Origin: Lamellibrachia satsuma
Taxonomy: Eukaryota > Annelida > Polychaeta > Sabellida > Siboglinidae
Assembly (NCBI GenBank): GCA_033239005.1
Contig: BSQZ01000040.1
Location: forward strand, 5,608,599-5,672,598
DNA length: 64,000 nucleotides
Direction: 5' to 3'
The position numbers were made by a program, and so were the translations under genes. The notes under the pieces were generated by a model. That model was not told the origin of the DNA. It did not search any database and worked only from the letters and a program-made list of their open reading frames with translations. Of the stretch, positions 1 to 12,897 are shown one piece after another; position 1 is the first letter of the stretch, and each line of letters opens with the position of its first letter.

Positions 1-450
1 GCAACTACCTGGTGATAACGGACACTTGGTGATAGCAGTAACTTGTTGATAGAGCTGCCCTAGAGATACTTGGTGATAGCGGACACCTGGTGATAGTGGA
101 CATCTGGTTATAAAAGACACCTGGTGACAGCGGATACCTGGTGATAGCTAATACCTCGTGATAGCAGTTTTGTTGGTATTAAATTAAGTTGTTCGCTGTA
201 ACAATCTGTGCACAGTTACAAGGTATCCGCTGTAACCTGTTGGCCGTTCAAACCAATTGTTCACAGTAACCAGGTATCCAGTTTAACCCGGTGTTCACTG
301 TGACGAGGTGTTCACAATAACCAGGTGTCAAATGTGATCAGGTAAACAGGTGTCCGCTGTGATCATGTGTCCAAGTAACCACCTGTGCGCTGTCAGTAGG
401 TGTCCACTATCACCAGATGGCTGCTATTACCAGGTGTTATCATCCACATC
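1..450. repeat. degenerate 17-18-bp minisatellite that switches strand
   Basis: The unit reads roughly CACCTGGTGATAGCGGA. From the window edge to about 165 it runs in this orientation; from about 200 onward the units are the reverse complement (ACCAGGTGTCCGCTGT-like). A second array of the same unit, also with both orientations, lies at 43990-44710. The flanks match too: reversed, the sequence just after this array resembles the sequence just before the other one (shared words include CATTACTGAG and ATATGGGTAATTTGT). The two arrays are therefore copies of one larger repeat in opposite orientation. The repeat continues past the left edge. Confidence 0.85.
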
Positions 451-720
451 TTGATGCATTTTTAAGATACAAATTACCCATATTGTATGTCAATGTCCAA
501 ACGATGGCGGGCTCAGTAATGTGCAACATACGTATTGAAATTTTCTTGAGCAACTTTTTGTGATTTTTTTAAAAATCAAAATGACCTATTCTCTACCAAA
601 ATATCCAAAAATCTGGCTGCCAAAGTCCCATATCCAAATAATTTAAGCACGAAGGATAAATATGAAATGGTTGATAATTTGAAACATATTAATTACACCC
701 TGAAATATAAGTGTTAACAT
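451..720 (-). repeat. flank of the strand-switching minisatellite repeat
   Basis: AT-rich non-coding sequence. Its reverse complement resembles 43900-44000, upstream of the second minisatellite array, over about 100 bases. Nothing in it looks like a gene. Confidence 0.6.
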
Positions 721-815
721 CGTTACATGTTGCAATAAAGATAACTATTTTTGGCAAAAATGGCCCATATTTTACAAAAATATCCCAACCATGACCGGGT
801 AAAGCCGATGTCTCT

Positions 816-869
816 TATATATGTGACATATGTTATATATGTGACATATGTTATATATGTGACATATGT
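816..869. repeat. three perfect copies of an 18-bp repeat
   Basis: The unit TATATATGTGACATATGT is repeated three times without a mismatch. It keeps a short frame open on both strands, which explains the 65-69 codon frames here; I do not regard them as genes. It directly precedes LINE-derived sequence. Confidence 0.95.
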
Positions 870-879
870 AAGAATTGAT

Positions 880-1573
880 TGGAAATATGCAGCATCTCGA
901 TACAAAACGTACAAAAACAAACTAATTTCTATATTAAGATCTACCGAAAAGGCGTATTAAAGTAAATTGCTAACAGAAAAGAGAAGAGATATTAATGAAA
1001 CATGGGCAATATTGAACACTGTAAATGTGTAGATTTATTTAAGCTCAAGACAGCTATTATTATGTTCAGGGCTTTTCGTAATGAATTACCAACTAATTTG
1101 CAAAATTGTTTAAACCGTATATGTCTGTATATGGTACTAGACAGAACAATTCATTCTGCATAATTCGCTGTCGTACTAATACAAAATAAATGTGCATCTC
1201 CATATATGGAGCGAGATTATGGAATCCCTTAATGAAAACATTACCACTTGTAGAACCATACAAGCATTTAAAAAGAGCTACAAATTATATATTATTGCAA
1301 CGTATCAATCACAATTTATTTAGCAACGATTTTCAATTGTAACATGTTGTAAGTAATGCAAATATATAATTACGTAACAATTGAGTTAACGGCTTAACAA
1401 GCCATGAGGTGAACCATAGATAAGTATTGCACTTCTGTTCACCCCATTTCCAACTCAACCCTTGTGTATTATTCAACAAATCAATAACATTTTTTGCACA
1501 TTTTGTTAGTAACTTGTTGCCATTTATTGCATCGTAATTGTGTGCTGGAATAAAGTATTGATTGATAGTTCAC
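880..1573 (+). pseudogene. LINE fragment: EN-RT linker joined to RT C-terminus, RT core missing
   Basis: From about 890 to 1015 the translation reads YKTYKNKLISILRSTEKAY, a stop, then SKLLTEKRRDINETWAILN, a typical linker between the endonuclease and reverse transcriptase of Jockey-superfamily LINEs. It then jumps to MFRAFRNELPTNLQN (about 1061) and, after a frameshift, RCRTNTK, a stop, and MCISIYGARLWN at 1190-1342, the usual C-terminal GxRLWN region. The whole RT palm between these parts is absent, so this is an internally deleted, dead copy. The AT-rich stretch to about 1573 looks like its 3' UTR. The clade cannot be fixed by eye. Confidence 0.75.
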
Positions 1574-2135
1574 AAATCACCGTCTTCTGGTCTAGTCAAC
1601 AAAGAAACTTACCCCTAAATCGTGGTAATATTCCGGTCCTTGCCTCCTTCATATGCCTAATTCTCTAAGATAAACAAACCCACGCTGTAGATATGGCCAC
1701 AGGCATGCTTGAGCAAACAAACTACATAGTACTGGTCAACTCTAACAAAGAGCTGTGCATGTATTCATACTTGCAATGCTTAACTAATAAATAAAGAAAC
1801 AGAAAGTAGCATTCTGATAAAAAAAATTGCCGAAATTCTACACATATACGACCCAAATAGTGTTTTGACGAAATATACATTAACATTTTACTTAAACACG
1901 TTTTGACTTAAATCAAAAAATCAAATTGGCCGACAATCCTTACCATAATGAGTGACGTATCTAGAGAAAACATAAAACGGTTATTTGCTTGTAACAAGCA
2001 AAGTCATCGAAACCTTTTCTGAACGCTTTTCTCGTTTTCGGCGTCCCACGTATTCAGTTCGGATTTTGGGAAAATTGTCTAGAGGCATTTTGGGGGAAAA
2101 GTCGACGTCTATGTGACTGAGAATGTTAGATATGA
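1574..2135. other. no gene seen
   Basis: AT-rich sequence with no coding signature, RNA gene or clear repeat that I can recognise. Confidence 0.5.
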
Positions 2136-2171
2136 GACTCAGACTCAGACTCAGACTCAGACTCAGACTCA
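2136..2171. repeat. (GACTCA)6 hexanucleotide repeat
   Basis: Six perfect tandem copies. A short serine-leucine frame across it on the minus strand is an artefact of the repeat. Confidence 0.95.
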
Positions 2172-2375
2172 TTTATTTTGACCAAGTAAATGTAACACAA
2201 TCGACATATAAACAAAGTAAATAAAATAAATGTCACGGAGACTCCCATTAAGACATTGAGTATGTCGCTATCATGGGAGCCACCACTGGTTTAGTCAAGC
2301 AACTGAAAATATATTAAAAATTAAGAATACAAGTGATAGCAATAATAAAAGTACTAAGTTTATAATTATATAATA

Positions 2376-2378
<3 letters not shown>

Positions 2379-2450
<72 letters not shown>
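2379..2450. repeat. (AT)36 microsatellite
   Basis: Uninterrupted AT dinucleotides. It lies just beyond the 3' side of the minus-strand L2-like LINE and may have grown from that element's tail. Confidence 0.95.
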
Positions 2451-2454
<4 letters not shown>

Positions 2455-2547
2455 AAACTATATGTATACAAGCATATCCATGTACATATATGCATATTTA
2501 TGGCTGCCTACAAGATATACCTACATATTAATTACACAAATAAATAA

Positions 2548-3945
2548 CTATACACGTATGCCCTGATTTCGGCAAATGTAACAATTTGTTTTGGTACAGT
2601 TGTATTCATAATTACCAAGAAGATATTGTTTTATGTAACTGGAGAAACCATATAGACTATGAGTATGGACTTTGTCAGTAATATCATTTGGACTATTGTT
2701 AACAGTTCTAATCATGCTGTATCTAATACATTTGTTTGCGAAAACATGATTATTTCTTGACATAAATAAGCGGTTTTTGTCTCGTGTGTCATATTGATGT
2801 ATTTCAAAAGTGTTAGTATAAGGTATATTATAAAATATTCAGGTAGTTGTTTATTTATTAATTTATGATAAAACTTAAGTTCTTGTAGCTAGTCACTGAC
2901 CTTTAATAATTTGAGTTCTTTATAAATAGGAGCAGTGTGTGCATTATATTTACTTAACGTGATTATTCTAATTGTTTTTTTCTGAAGTATAAATATGCGT
3001 TGCGTTTGATACCCCCATGCCAATATACCATAGTTTATATGAGGTAATATGATAGAATTGTACATTGTCCTTAGAATATGCTGTGGTAAAAAATGTGTCA
3101 GTTTTTTTTAGAATTCCAGTGGTTCTAGATATTTTGTATGCTACTTTGTTTATGTGACTGTCCCAGTTCAAGTGATTATTTAATGTGATGCCCAAAAAGT
3201 TGAAGTTATTTACATATTCAATTACAGTTCCATTTACTAATAGCACAGGCTTTTCTACTTTCTTTTGTGGCATATGAAAAATCATAGCTTTAGTTTTGTC
3301 AACATTTAGAGCAAGTTTGTTTACGTTAAGCCAGTCACATATCTTGTTTAGTTGTTCGTTTATATTGTTATTTAAGTCACCGGGTCGATTAAAGACATTT
3401 AATGTACTGGTTAGGGTTGTATCGTCAGCATAAGTTATGAAGTTGAAAAGGTCACTAGCAATTGGTAGGTCATTAATGTATATAATGAACAACAAAGGTC
3501 CTAATATCGACCCTTGCGGAACACCAGTAGTAATATATGCTTCTTTAGATTTTACGTGTCCAAATTGTACGTACTGTTTACGATTTGATAAATAGTTCTT
3601 AAAGAGGTTAAATGCTGTGCCTTTTATGCCATAGTGCTTTAATTTATCCATGAGTATATTATGGTCTATTGTATCAAAGGCTTTTGATAAATCAATATAT
3701 ATATATTTATTGGAGTTAGATGTTTGTCCATTTCCTGAATAATTCTGTCTATTATTTCAAGGGTGGCAAGTTCGGTTGAATGTTTCTCTCTGAAGCCATA
3801 TTGACTATTGTAGTATAGCTCTCTATTGTGGAAATATTCGTGTAGTTGGTCAAATATGACTCTCTCAAATACTTTAGAAATTGCTGGTAAGATCGAAATT
3901 GGACGGTAATTATCAAAAATAGTGGTTGACTGTGGTGGCAATTTT
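2548..3945 (-). pseudogene. L2-like LINE reverse transcriptase, 5'-truncated, frameshifted
   Basis: Three frame segments in order on the minus strand make one RT. 3941-3666 has YRPISILPAISKVFERV and QYGFREKHSTELA (RT fingers). 3651-2968 has GVPQGSILGPLLFIIYIND and the catalytic TYADD box, which is intact, then the thumb (NNFNFLGI). 2763-2548 ends with HTHSLYGFSSYIKQYLLG and a C-x2-C-like tail typical of L2 elements. Frameshifts separate the segments. Upstream of about 3945 the similarity stops abruptly, so no endonuclease is present, which is ordinary 5' truncation from target-primed reverse transcription. It can no longer encode a full protein. Confidence 0.85.
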
Positions 3946-5880
3946 GAAACTCAATGTAGACGCCACAAACATTGATCAGGTTACTGATAAGGCTGTAGCC
4001 ACTAAGATCACATGTTATGTGACTCAGAATATTATATAGCAGAAAATAGTGATTGGTAATGGCGGCTATTTCGACATACAAAATGGTCACCATAAACGCC
4101 AGTCACTAGACAACATCAGATTACTGATAAGAGTATATGTGTCTTTGGATAATGTTTCCAAGAGTGACATGACATGGTGGTAGACAGTAAAATCATATTC
4201 AACAAACTCAAATTGTGTAAAAAGTGGTATGTCGACTTTCCCCCATAATGCATCAGCAATATCCGACCAGATTAATTTGCGAAAGGTCTCCACGCCACAT
4301 GTACTCAGCGCCTTTATGATGTGCCCAGTGCTAGGCGCTTGAAAATTATTTGAATGTTGATTATGATCTGAATTAACGACGCATTTAAAAGTAATGATGC
4401 ACTTGTACTTGATTTTCTAGTGGTATGCCTGTTTTGTCACAATACGATGCTATTCAATGACGGAGTGACCCACTGAATTACATGATAACTTAACTGCTGT
4501 ATATCAATATTGTAAAGTATGGCCGATAAGTAATTATACAAGAAATACAACTGTTTTCTCTTGAGGTAAGAAAATCTAACATTCCTACATCTTCCTTTAC
4601 TGAAGACGATCTCAATGTTTTTTTCTGGTTTTGTTTATCTTCTTGGCAACATCAATTACATTGGAAGGTTAATTATTGGTAAGCAAAGACAATTGTCTGC
4701 GTTTTCTATATCAAACATATGTGTTTATTCCGTTTGTCATAATATATGTTATTTATATGTTATAATAATTGCATTTTTACCTTAGTTGTTTATTCATTAA
4801 TATCTTACTGTATGTTCAGTTTAGCATTTATAATATGTCTTACTTGAATGTATCTACCGACAATTGTGTAGTGTCTCTATTTTAGCAACTTTACATATTC
4901 TAGTTTCTCTATGCATCTTATTTTTATCAGTTCAGGTTTAGCCCACGCTAAGTAATGTTGTAATAGTCACTTGCTACAGTGTTAAATTGTAGTTCTTATT
5001 AGCTTTTCTTATTCAGTACTATTAGCCTTTAGTTGTAACATTTTAATCAAATAAAAAAGCTCCTGAACAATGTTCTATAAATACAAAATTATTTATTATT
5101 GATCAGAGTGATGATTTCGTAGTAACAATTCGCTTGCTGCCCTCGCACTAATCCCAATACGATCATGTCCCTTTCCAACGTGCAATGGTTACACACAATT
5201 CTCTGGAACTACATACCTGTATTAGACCTCAGTTTCGAAAACGTGTCGCTGCGCAGTACTAGTGTCCGTGGTAAATGAGCGCTCTCATACTTGGACGTCA
5301 TTATTATTAATCACTTGGACATCAACACGCCTATTAGAAGCCGTCTTGTGCTGTCGAATCAGCGTCGTTCTTTGAGTTATTGTCAACGATTTGTGTGAGG
5401 GCTAAATGACCAGTTATAATGTTACGCTGAACACGGTTTATCGTACTTCGTTCAAATGTGACACACGACGGTTTTAATTATTTCTAGTGAAGCGAGAAAA
5501 GTCTGAATTCAAGAATAGTAGTAGAGATCGCTGTACAATTGGGTCACTATCTAGTGACAATCATAACGTTGACTTGGGTCCAAGAAGGAAAGGGGAAAAG
5601 GGGTAGATCATAAACATAACGCAGAGACAAACAAATGGGAGAAGTACAATTACCGAAGGTTGCTGGGCTGACATGGGACAAGAGAAACCAAGTTAGAAGT
5701 CGAGAGCATTTTGTGCCACATCTGGGAAAGAAGATATAGGTCTAATTAAATATAACCGTATACATTTTATAATTGCTATTTTCAACGCAAAAAATTATTT
5801 TACGTACTTAGCAATACTAATGACTCAATAACGTCATAAAAAACAAAATGTAATGTCATATAATTGACGGGAGATTCCAA
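3946..5880. other. no gene seen
   Basis: Nearly 2 kb, AT-rich, with no recognisable coding frame. Short minus-strand frames at 3752-4293 lack any family signature. AATAAA-like words near 5050 could belong to an old LINE 3' end, but I cannot support that. Confidence 0.45.
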
Positions 5881-6974
5881 CTAAAGCCTAAATTTAATCT
5901 TTTTCAATCATGTCATGCAAGAAAATCCGGCTTCAACGCCTCTTGTTGCTGTTTCCAAGCTTGGGCCATTTCGTTCACTCTAAGACAGTGGTGGATATGT
6001 GAACGAATATGTTTCGCTGCGTAATTGTAGCATGGCTGAATGCTTCTCTGAGAAGTCGATTTGGTGTTGGAATGAAAAGGTCTGTCAGGGGATGAAGCGA
6101 AAAGCGCTTTGAGTAGTCTCAATGACTGGTTTAAATACAGCAGCAAATTATATCTCCAAATAACACAGACACATGATTGTGTCAGCTGTACGGTTAATCT
6201 CCCCAGCTTTAGAAGGTATCCGCAATTTTCGCATTATGTCAGAGCGAACGTGACAGGTTAAGTCTTCTTTGGTTAAGCATTAGTGTTTAACTGAAATAAA
6301 AAGTCTCCAAGTCACATTGGAAAATGAGCTTGTCTGTTGCGCGATCAGTTTGCCCAGCTTGAAAGGGCTTCAGCAACCTGCGCACTATGTCGGAAAGAGG
6401 TTGCTATGCCAAATCATACATTTTTGGCCAATACAAATTCCCCGTTGATGCACCCTTATGTATATACGTGTATGTTCGTTTTAAGAAACGCTTCTGAATT
6501 TCGTCGTCGTCACTGCTGTACTATTTTGCCAGCATAATACGAACACCGCTACTTCTTAGCGAACCGCTGTTTCTTAGTCGCCCTTTCCGCTTTTTCTGCA
6601 TGCACATCCACGTCGACATTGTTATCGTGTACATGGTACATCATTACCATCAGAATCGGACGAGCTGAGTTTATCGACATCACTTAGGTGTGTTGCAATA
6701 TCGTTTTTATAGTCTGTAGTGGATGAGTTCCTAGTGGATGCATGACCAGCTAATCAGCGTGCTGACGAAGGTTTGGGGGCTGGTTTTACCGTCGCTTTAC
6801 TTTGTGTGGATCCGGATTTGATCATCATTTTTTTAGGTCTTGCTTGTACTTGCCACGTTGGCGATTACCAGTGGCTTTCTTGCGATACCCTGCTGCATGT
6901 CGTCGCCGTCTCGTTTGTTACTTGACCAGCTGCTGCAGGGGCACTTGTGGATTCGGTACCATCACTGTTAGATC
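5881..6974. other. degenerate sequence beside the Tigger pseudogene, with a diverged ~150-bp duplication
   Basis: Around 6201 and 6351 the same run recurs with changes (CCCAGCTT ... then a TATGTC-containing stretch), so this may be an old tandem duplication. Minus-strand translation from about 6900 to 6750 is lysine/proline-rich (for example KATVKPAPKPSSA) and might be the far C-terminus of the adjacent transposase. The 77-codon minus frame at 5913-6146 matches nothing I know. Confidence 0.35.
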
Positions 6975-7710
6975 CCCATAAAATCAGCCTCAAAAAACAC
7001 CCCACGATTGCACGGCACACATCCGGGGGTTGCGAAGCCATTTCCAGCTGAGCGGGCCGTGGCCGCCTTCATGTAGGCTATGCCAAATAGTCCACCTATC
7101 TGGTAGATCGTCACAATCCCTCCAGTGTAATTTCGTAACCAGATGCGAACAGCATCGTCTTAATACAAACTTAGGGCCTTCATCATCGTAACTTCAAGCG
7201 GCTGGAGGCAGTATGTGAAATATGGTGGTAGGCACGTAATCGGTAAGTTATTATCACCTGCCTTGTCAATGAGCGCAGTATTCTTAATATGGGTTGAATG
7301 ATCATCGAGGACTAGCAAAACCGGTCGATCGCATACGGGTTTTGCGTATGATATGAAGTGGTCAAACCACCTCACGAAGATGCCGGTTTACATCCACCCA
7401 CTAGGATGTTGTGCATATACGGCTGCATCAATTAAATCGGGCTTCTATCGCACACGCGGTAATATTAACATTGATGGTAGTTACTGTTGGTATTCATGCG
7501 GGTCACGCCAGTTACCAGCGTTCCACTTTGTGCCGAAGACAAGCCCACTTGTTTCTGTCCGCGCATTCCGATCATGCGGGATGGATTTCCCTGAACAGTT
7601 ATCATGCCCGTCTCGTCGACATTGTAAATATCGTCAGGATTATAAGCGTGTTTCTCCATAAGAGTATCAAGCATATAGTAGAACATTATATCGCTGTTAC
7701 AATAGAACAC
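6975..7710 (-). pseudogene. pogo/Tigger-type DDE_1 transposase, broken
   Basis: A DDE_1 domain can be followed on the minus strand through frameshifts and stops. IYNVDETGM near 7620 holds the first catalytic Asp. QVGLSSAQSGTLVT follows, then HPSGWM, a stop, and TGIFVRWFDHF near 7390. LLVLDDHSTH near 7305 holds the second Asp, and LPPYFTYCLQPLEV near 7215 the third acidic position, where the family normally has LQPLD and this copy has Glu. The tail IWLRNYTGGIVTIYQIGGLF and AYMKAATARSA ends near 6985. The DNA-binding N-terminus is not visible, and I found no terminal inverted repeats. Such a protein would catalyse cut-and-paste transposition; this copy cannot. Confidence 0.87.
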
Positions 7711-7923
7711 ACGAGCACGTACTGCGTGACGTTTGTAAGAAGCCTGTCAACTGCACCAGCCTTTATCTCGTCCAGGATTGTCCAATCCTTTAAATGTCCA
7801 TGAAGAATGTATGGTTTTCCAACGACTAATTTTAACTGTGTAATCCTACTTCCCTATCAGTAAGGATCTCATCAGTAATTGCATCACTGTAAACATTGTC
7901 ATCTTAACCACCAGTAGTGACGT

Positions 7924-8291
7924 TGTCACTGTGGTGGTCATGTTCATCACTGTTGCCATGTTCATCAGCGTGGTCATGTAAATCACTGTAATCATGTTCA
8001 TCACTATGTTCATGTTAATCACTGTGGCATTAGTAATCACTGTGGTCATGTTCATCACTGTGGCCATATTAATCACTGTGGTATTGTTAGTCAATGTGGT
8101 CATGTTCATCAATGTGGCTATGCTAATCACTGTGGTCATTATCATCAATGTGATCATGTTCATCATTATGGTCATGTTCATCACTGTAGTCACATTAATC
8201 ACTGTGGTCATGTTAATCACTGTTATCATATTCATCAATGTGGTCATATTAATCACTGTGGTCATGTTCATCACTGTGGTCATGTTCAGCA
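7924..8291. repeat. 18-bp minisatellite, about 20 copies, open on both strands
   Basis: The unit is close to CATGTTCATCACTGTGGT and drifts by substitution more than by length, so a multiple-of-three period is kept. As a result the plus strand is open with a hydrophobic hexapeptide repeat (MFITVV-like) at 7994-8350 and the minus strand is open with an MNMTTV-like repeat at 7846-8292. Neither has a flanking domain, splice context or codon signature that would mark a real gene. Confidence 0.9.
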
Positions 8292-8299
8292 TTTATGTC

Positions 8300-9120
8300 A
8301 TACTCAACCTGGTCATTATTGCTTTCTTGAAATTATATCACATCTTCTGATATTTCATTTTCGGAAGTGTGTCCAATTAATTCATGTGTATCTGCATCAT
8401 TTTTGGACGTGTTTCTCTTTTCCGACATCCACATTCTGCAGTACCGTTTCCTTGCTCTTTTCATATTGGCACTCGTCGTCTATCCTGTTAAAACACATTT
8501 CCTCTTTAATTAGTGATGAGAAGATAAGTGATGGCAGATGTTATGCTGGCCATTCCCCTTCTAAGTGGACAGTTGTCAATATTGATGGGTAGAGAGGATA
8601 AGCCATAGCTAGCACTGCTGAAAATGCTGTGAGTCTAGATCAGTTGTTTTCTCAAATTATTACGTTGGCAAAACAAGGATGAACAGACACCCCCTGTGGC
8701 ATGTGTAGTGGTGAAACAATATCCAATAAATATGAAGAAGACAATTTGGCCATGCAAGAGATGAAGATCGAATCCATCTTAATAGGTATTGTCCCCCACC
8801 GGAACCACTGGCACAACCCACCTCTTCCCTTCCCACCAGTGTCACAATGAACTGCCCTAGCTGTGCCATCTCCACCTCTACTCCTTTCACCCACGCACAT
8901 CCCCACCACTAAAAACTAAAACTGTCCACCTTAGTGTCAGCCAAAGATTTACTAAACAGCTACGTACTAAACAGTTACCATACTGTCTGTGTATTGAAGT
9001 GATTACGGACTTCCACACTTGGTTAACCCGGCACTGGCCTTGAATTTTGAGCGCGCACAAACGTGGTTATATGTTCGTATGGTGTGTGGCAGGTGTCGTA
9101 GAGGTATCGCACGAAAGCAT
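8300..9120. other. no gene seen
   Basis: No family signature on either strand. Short frames at 8386-8592 and 8652-8909 are unremarkable and overlap each other in different frames. Confidence 0.45.
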
Positions 9121-9125
9121 GAACA

Positions 9126-9156
9126 GAACGCACACACGTACACACACGTACACACA

Positions 9157-9194
<38 letters not shown>

Positions 9195-9210
9195 CGCGCG
9201 CACACACTAG
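9126..9210. repeat. (AC)n tract with ACACGT interruptions
   Basis: Begins as repeated ACACACGT units, passes into pure AC, and ends with CTCGCGCG before more AC. Confidence 0.95.
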
Positions 9211-10639
9211 AATTCCGTTTTCTGTCAGTGTCAAATTACAATGTGATGCAAACGGCATGCTGTTTTAGCTGTGAACCCCAACTGGCTTAGCCCCCATGCA
9301 CGTGCTTTTTTCTACCGAGTCCGCATTACCTTAAACTCTTGTGGTCTACGCAACGCTGAGTTTCCTCGTACCGACAGCGTTAACATAATGTCGATTACTA
9401 AAGTACGCCTTTCATGAAATTTCTTCCTATGCGACATGGTGCTCGATAAATATTACAAAAGCAATTGCGCTTATTCTGACTGCAAGATGTGGACACGATT
9501 GTGTAATTACTTTAATGAACCCTTCGTTGTCAGATACATTGTGAAACGCACGGCTGTCATCAGCAATTTCCTGAAAATGGACAGTGTTAATGTCACGTTT
9601 TTCCGCTAGCATGCAGAACGTACATGATAACTGTGCAGCTGCATCATGTGGACTCATCGTTCATTTTACACACAGTGTTTCTGACGTAATTCCACATCCA
9701 ATGAGGTAGTTTGCAGAATACGTCCTCGAGCGAGCGTACAAACTCCAGCACCATACATGCAGAACTGACGATGATGTGACGGAACAAATAAACACATTCC
9801 AGGCATTTTCAGTTACCCGGCTTTGCACGGGGAGAAAAGGCAGCCACTTCAAGAAATTACTCCTTGCTATACCCGGTCGCAACTAACATAACGTTGTTCC
9901 TGGAATCAGCATGGTTTTTAATCAGCATTCATACTGCACCAGTTCCTTGAAACGCAAATATCTTGATCGAAATTGCATTGTGTATGAGATATTTTTAAAA
10001 TTCAATAAAGTCAAACTATATTCAAGTAAGATGCGTGTGGGTCTCAACAAATACAAAAACATAGCATCATCAACATTACCATCATCATCGATTGTAGCTA
10101 TGATTTTACAGATGAACAACCAAGCAGCGACCAGACATCATTACCACGTGAAGAACACCTTAACTTGTTCTCAAAATGCACAACACGCACGCACGCCAGC
10201 GCGCACGCACGCACGCATGCACGCATGTCGTATCCCGTTAAATGAGTTGTAGTTACTGTAACCCCACCCATGGTCCATACATGCGCATACATATTTAGTT
10301 ATATACATTAGGGAAAATCTACAATCAATCAATCAATCAATTAATAAATCAATCAATCACAAAATTATAATGAGGCAAACAATTTGTCATCAACACATAT
10401 AATCACATATTTAGGAATTCCAGAAACAACATATTGCCGATGTTTTCAAACAAGGATAACATTGTATGGAAGACTTGGACAACATCATCGCCATACAAAT
10501 CTCACGAAGAAGACGAAGAAGAAGAAGGAGACAAATCGTACTTAATAAAGGAAAGCACGGTTCTGAGATTAGCTGTAGCCATATTGCGCCACCCAGAGAA
10601 TGGCACTGTTCTTCTGCGATTATATGTGTTGATGACAAA
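9211..10639. other. no gene seen; short CGCA and AATC repeats
   Basis: About 1.4 kb with no recognised coding domain. It contains a (CGCA)n-rich patch at about 10188-10225 and an (AATC)n patch at about 10322-10361. Minus-strand frames at 9427-9657 and 9661-9882 (76 and 73 codons) match nothing I know. Confidence 0.45.
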
Positions 10640-10960
10640 TTGTCATCACATTTTAGCTGTGATTCCATCCATGCCAGGTGATTTGTTTGTCTAAAGTGTC
10701 GCAATGGCCTTCCTCACTTGAATTCCTCTGTGTCTATTGGGAACACGTTCTGAGAAGTGTCGGTTGTGCCGTGTGTTAGGTCTATTGAGAACTTCTTTAA
10801 AGTCTAGTTTGTCCTCTCCTTTCGATATTAGATATCCATCTTTGGCCGTGCTTCCAGTGATTTCCTTGGCAACGCGGTATACCTGTATCATGTCATTTCG
10901 GGCAGCTGCGTCCTCAGCCTCCTGTGCCTGTCTGTCGAACCATTCGCACACCATTTACTC
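10640..10960 (-). pseudogene. RTE-like LINE fragment (linker to start of RT)
   Basis: The minus strand encodes MVCEWFDRQAQEAEDAAAR, YRVAKEITGS and KEVLNRP, then after a frameshift NHLAWMESQLK (from TNKSPGMDGITAKM), the start of an RTE-type RT. It stops there. The plus-strand copy at 26509-28245 has the same sequence at near-identity over this part and begins at the same codon. In both, the codon is preceded by the R1.3 repeat instead of the endonuclease domain an RTE should have. Confidence 0.85.
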
Positions 10961-11332
10961 TCATCTTTAAATTAGTCGGATATCATCTAATGTTGCATAT
11001 ACGTTGCATGCCACCTGACGTCACATGTGGAGATGCATGTTCCATGGTTTGCCAATTGTGAACTACAACAACTGCCTTTCATGATGTGCTTGGTATGCCG
11101 TCCGTCTATTTAATTCAACACGCGAACACAAAACACAAACGTACACGCACACTCACACACACAGGCGCAATCTAATTGGACGAGTTAAATTATATGACAA
11201 TACATTATGTTTTACAACTGCAGTTACATGTCGCATTTATCGTCGCCATAAAGCAGTTCATGAACTAAAATCGTCTGGGTTTTGATTGTTGTTCTGACTT
11301 GAAACACGCATTAGCATCTCCACTAGGACGAG

Positions 11333-11436
<104 letters not shown>

Positions 11437-11864
11437 TTTCGGTCAGTATATGAAGGCTTCGTTTACAACTATTGTTAGGCGTAGATATACAAGAGCTGTG
11501 AAAACACATTTGACAAGACGCCATTTGAGAGATCAACTCTGTATGATGAGTGCCTCCCATGACACATCTCGAGTGTAGTACAACCAATTAATAGTCATGT
11601 ACTGAACGCGCTAAATGTCATTTATTGACATCAGCTCCTAGTGAGTTGTTTATCTTGTCTTAGTCCATGAAATGTGAGCGTAAAATCGATTTATCAAGTG
11701 TCCTCCAGGCAGTGATACTGGGAGATCAGAGCACCTGAGAATATGGTTCGTTCTGAATCCGAATGCTAATTAGAAGCATTTACTAATACTTATGTAAAGG
11801 TCAGAGATAATTGTCATTGATGTACGGGGCGGAAGACGGTGCTTGATATATGATTCTGAAACAT

Positions 11865-12069
11865 GTCGTAAGGCATATTACAACATCCATGTTATACAAG
11901 ATTCACAGTTTCGGTAAACAACTGGTTAGGGATAATAATAAGGAATAGTATCCCGAAACAATTCATAATGTCGTAAGGCATATTACAACATGTTATACAA
12001 GATTCACAGTTTCGGTAAACAACTGGTTAGGGATAATAATAAGGAATAGTATCCCGATAAAATTCATAA
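11865..12069. repeat. ~105-bp tandem duplication
   Basis: Two consecutive units starting GTCGTAAGGCATATTACAAC. The second lacks a few bases (CATC region) and is otherwise nearly identical. Absent from R1.3 copies B and C, so it is younger than the repeat. Confidence 0.9.
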
Positions 12070-12324
12070 TGAAGCACTATGGGAAAAACAAACCAAGAAC
12101 CAATTGAACTGGAAAACCAGAAAATCACAAAAATCACGATGAATGTTGCAGAATTAGGGACGTGGCGAAAGATAAATAAACGAACGCATAGTATGTATGC
12201 GAAGTTCTTCAATAGAACGATTAAAAAAGGATGTAATGTTCTAATATGACTCCAAATGATTTGCGAAAATGTTGGGTCGGCGGTCATATACATATCTATC
12301 TGAACGATTGTCCATTTAGAACAA

Positions 12325-12515
12325 GTATTGATGAATGGAACAAACTGTCAAATGAATGTGTTAATGCTAGCAGTGTGAATATATCTAAACATAAAATTGA
12401 CGCAGGACGGGCTGAAAAAGTGTTGTATTCTCGATAAGCCAATGGCTTCCTTTTCCACCTGCCACACGGGATTTGGAGGTATGGATGACAATCTTGTTAA
12501 ATCTTGTTAAATGTA
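12325..12515 (+). mobile_element. CR1-like LINE 3' end (tail fragment)
   Basis: Begins in the last coding codons (DEWNKLSNECVNASSVNI, the same as the C-terminus of the 33968-36844 ORF). It then runs through a stop into a 3' UTR shared with that element (TCTCGATAAGCCAATGGCTTCC) and ends with tandem AATCTTGTTA. It is a heavily 5'-truncated insertion next to R1.3 copy A. Confidence 0.9.
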
Positions 12516-12897
<382 letters not shown>

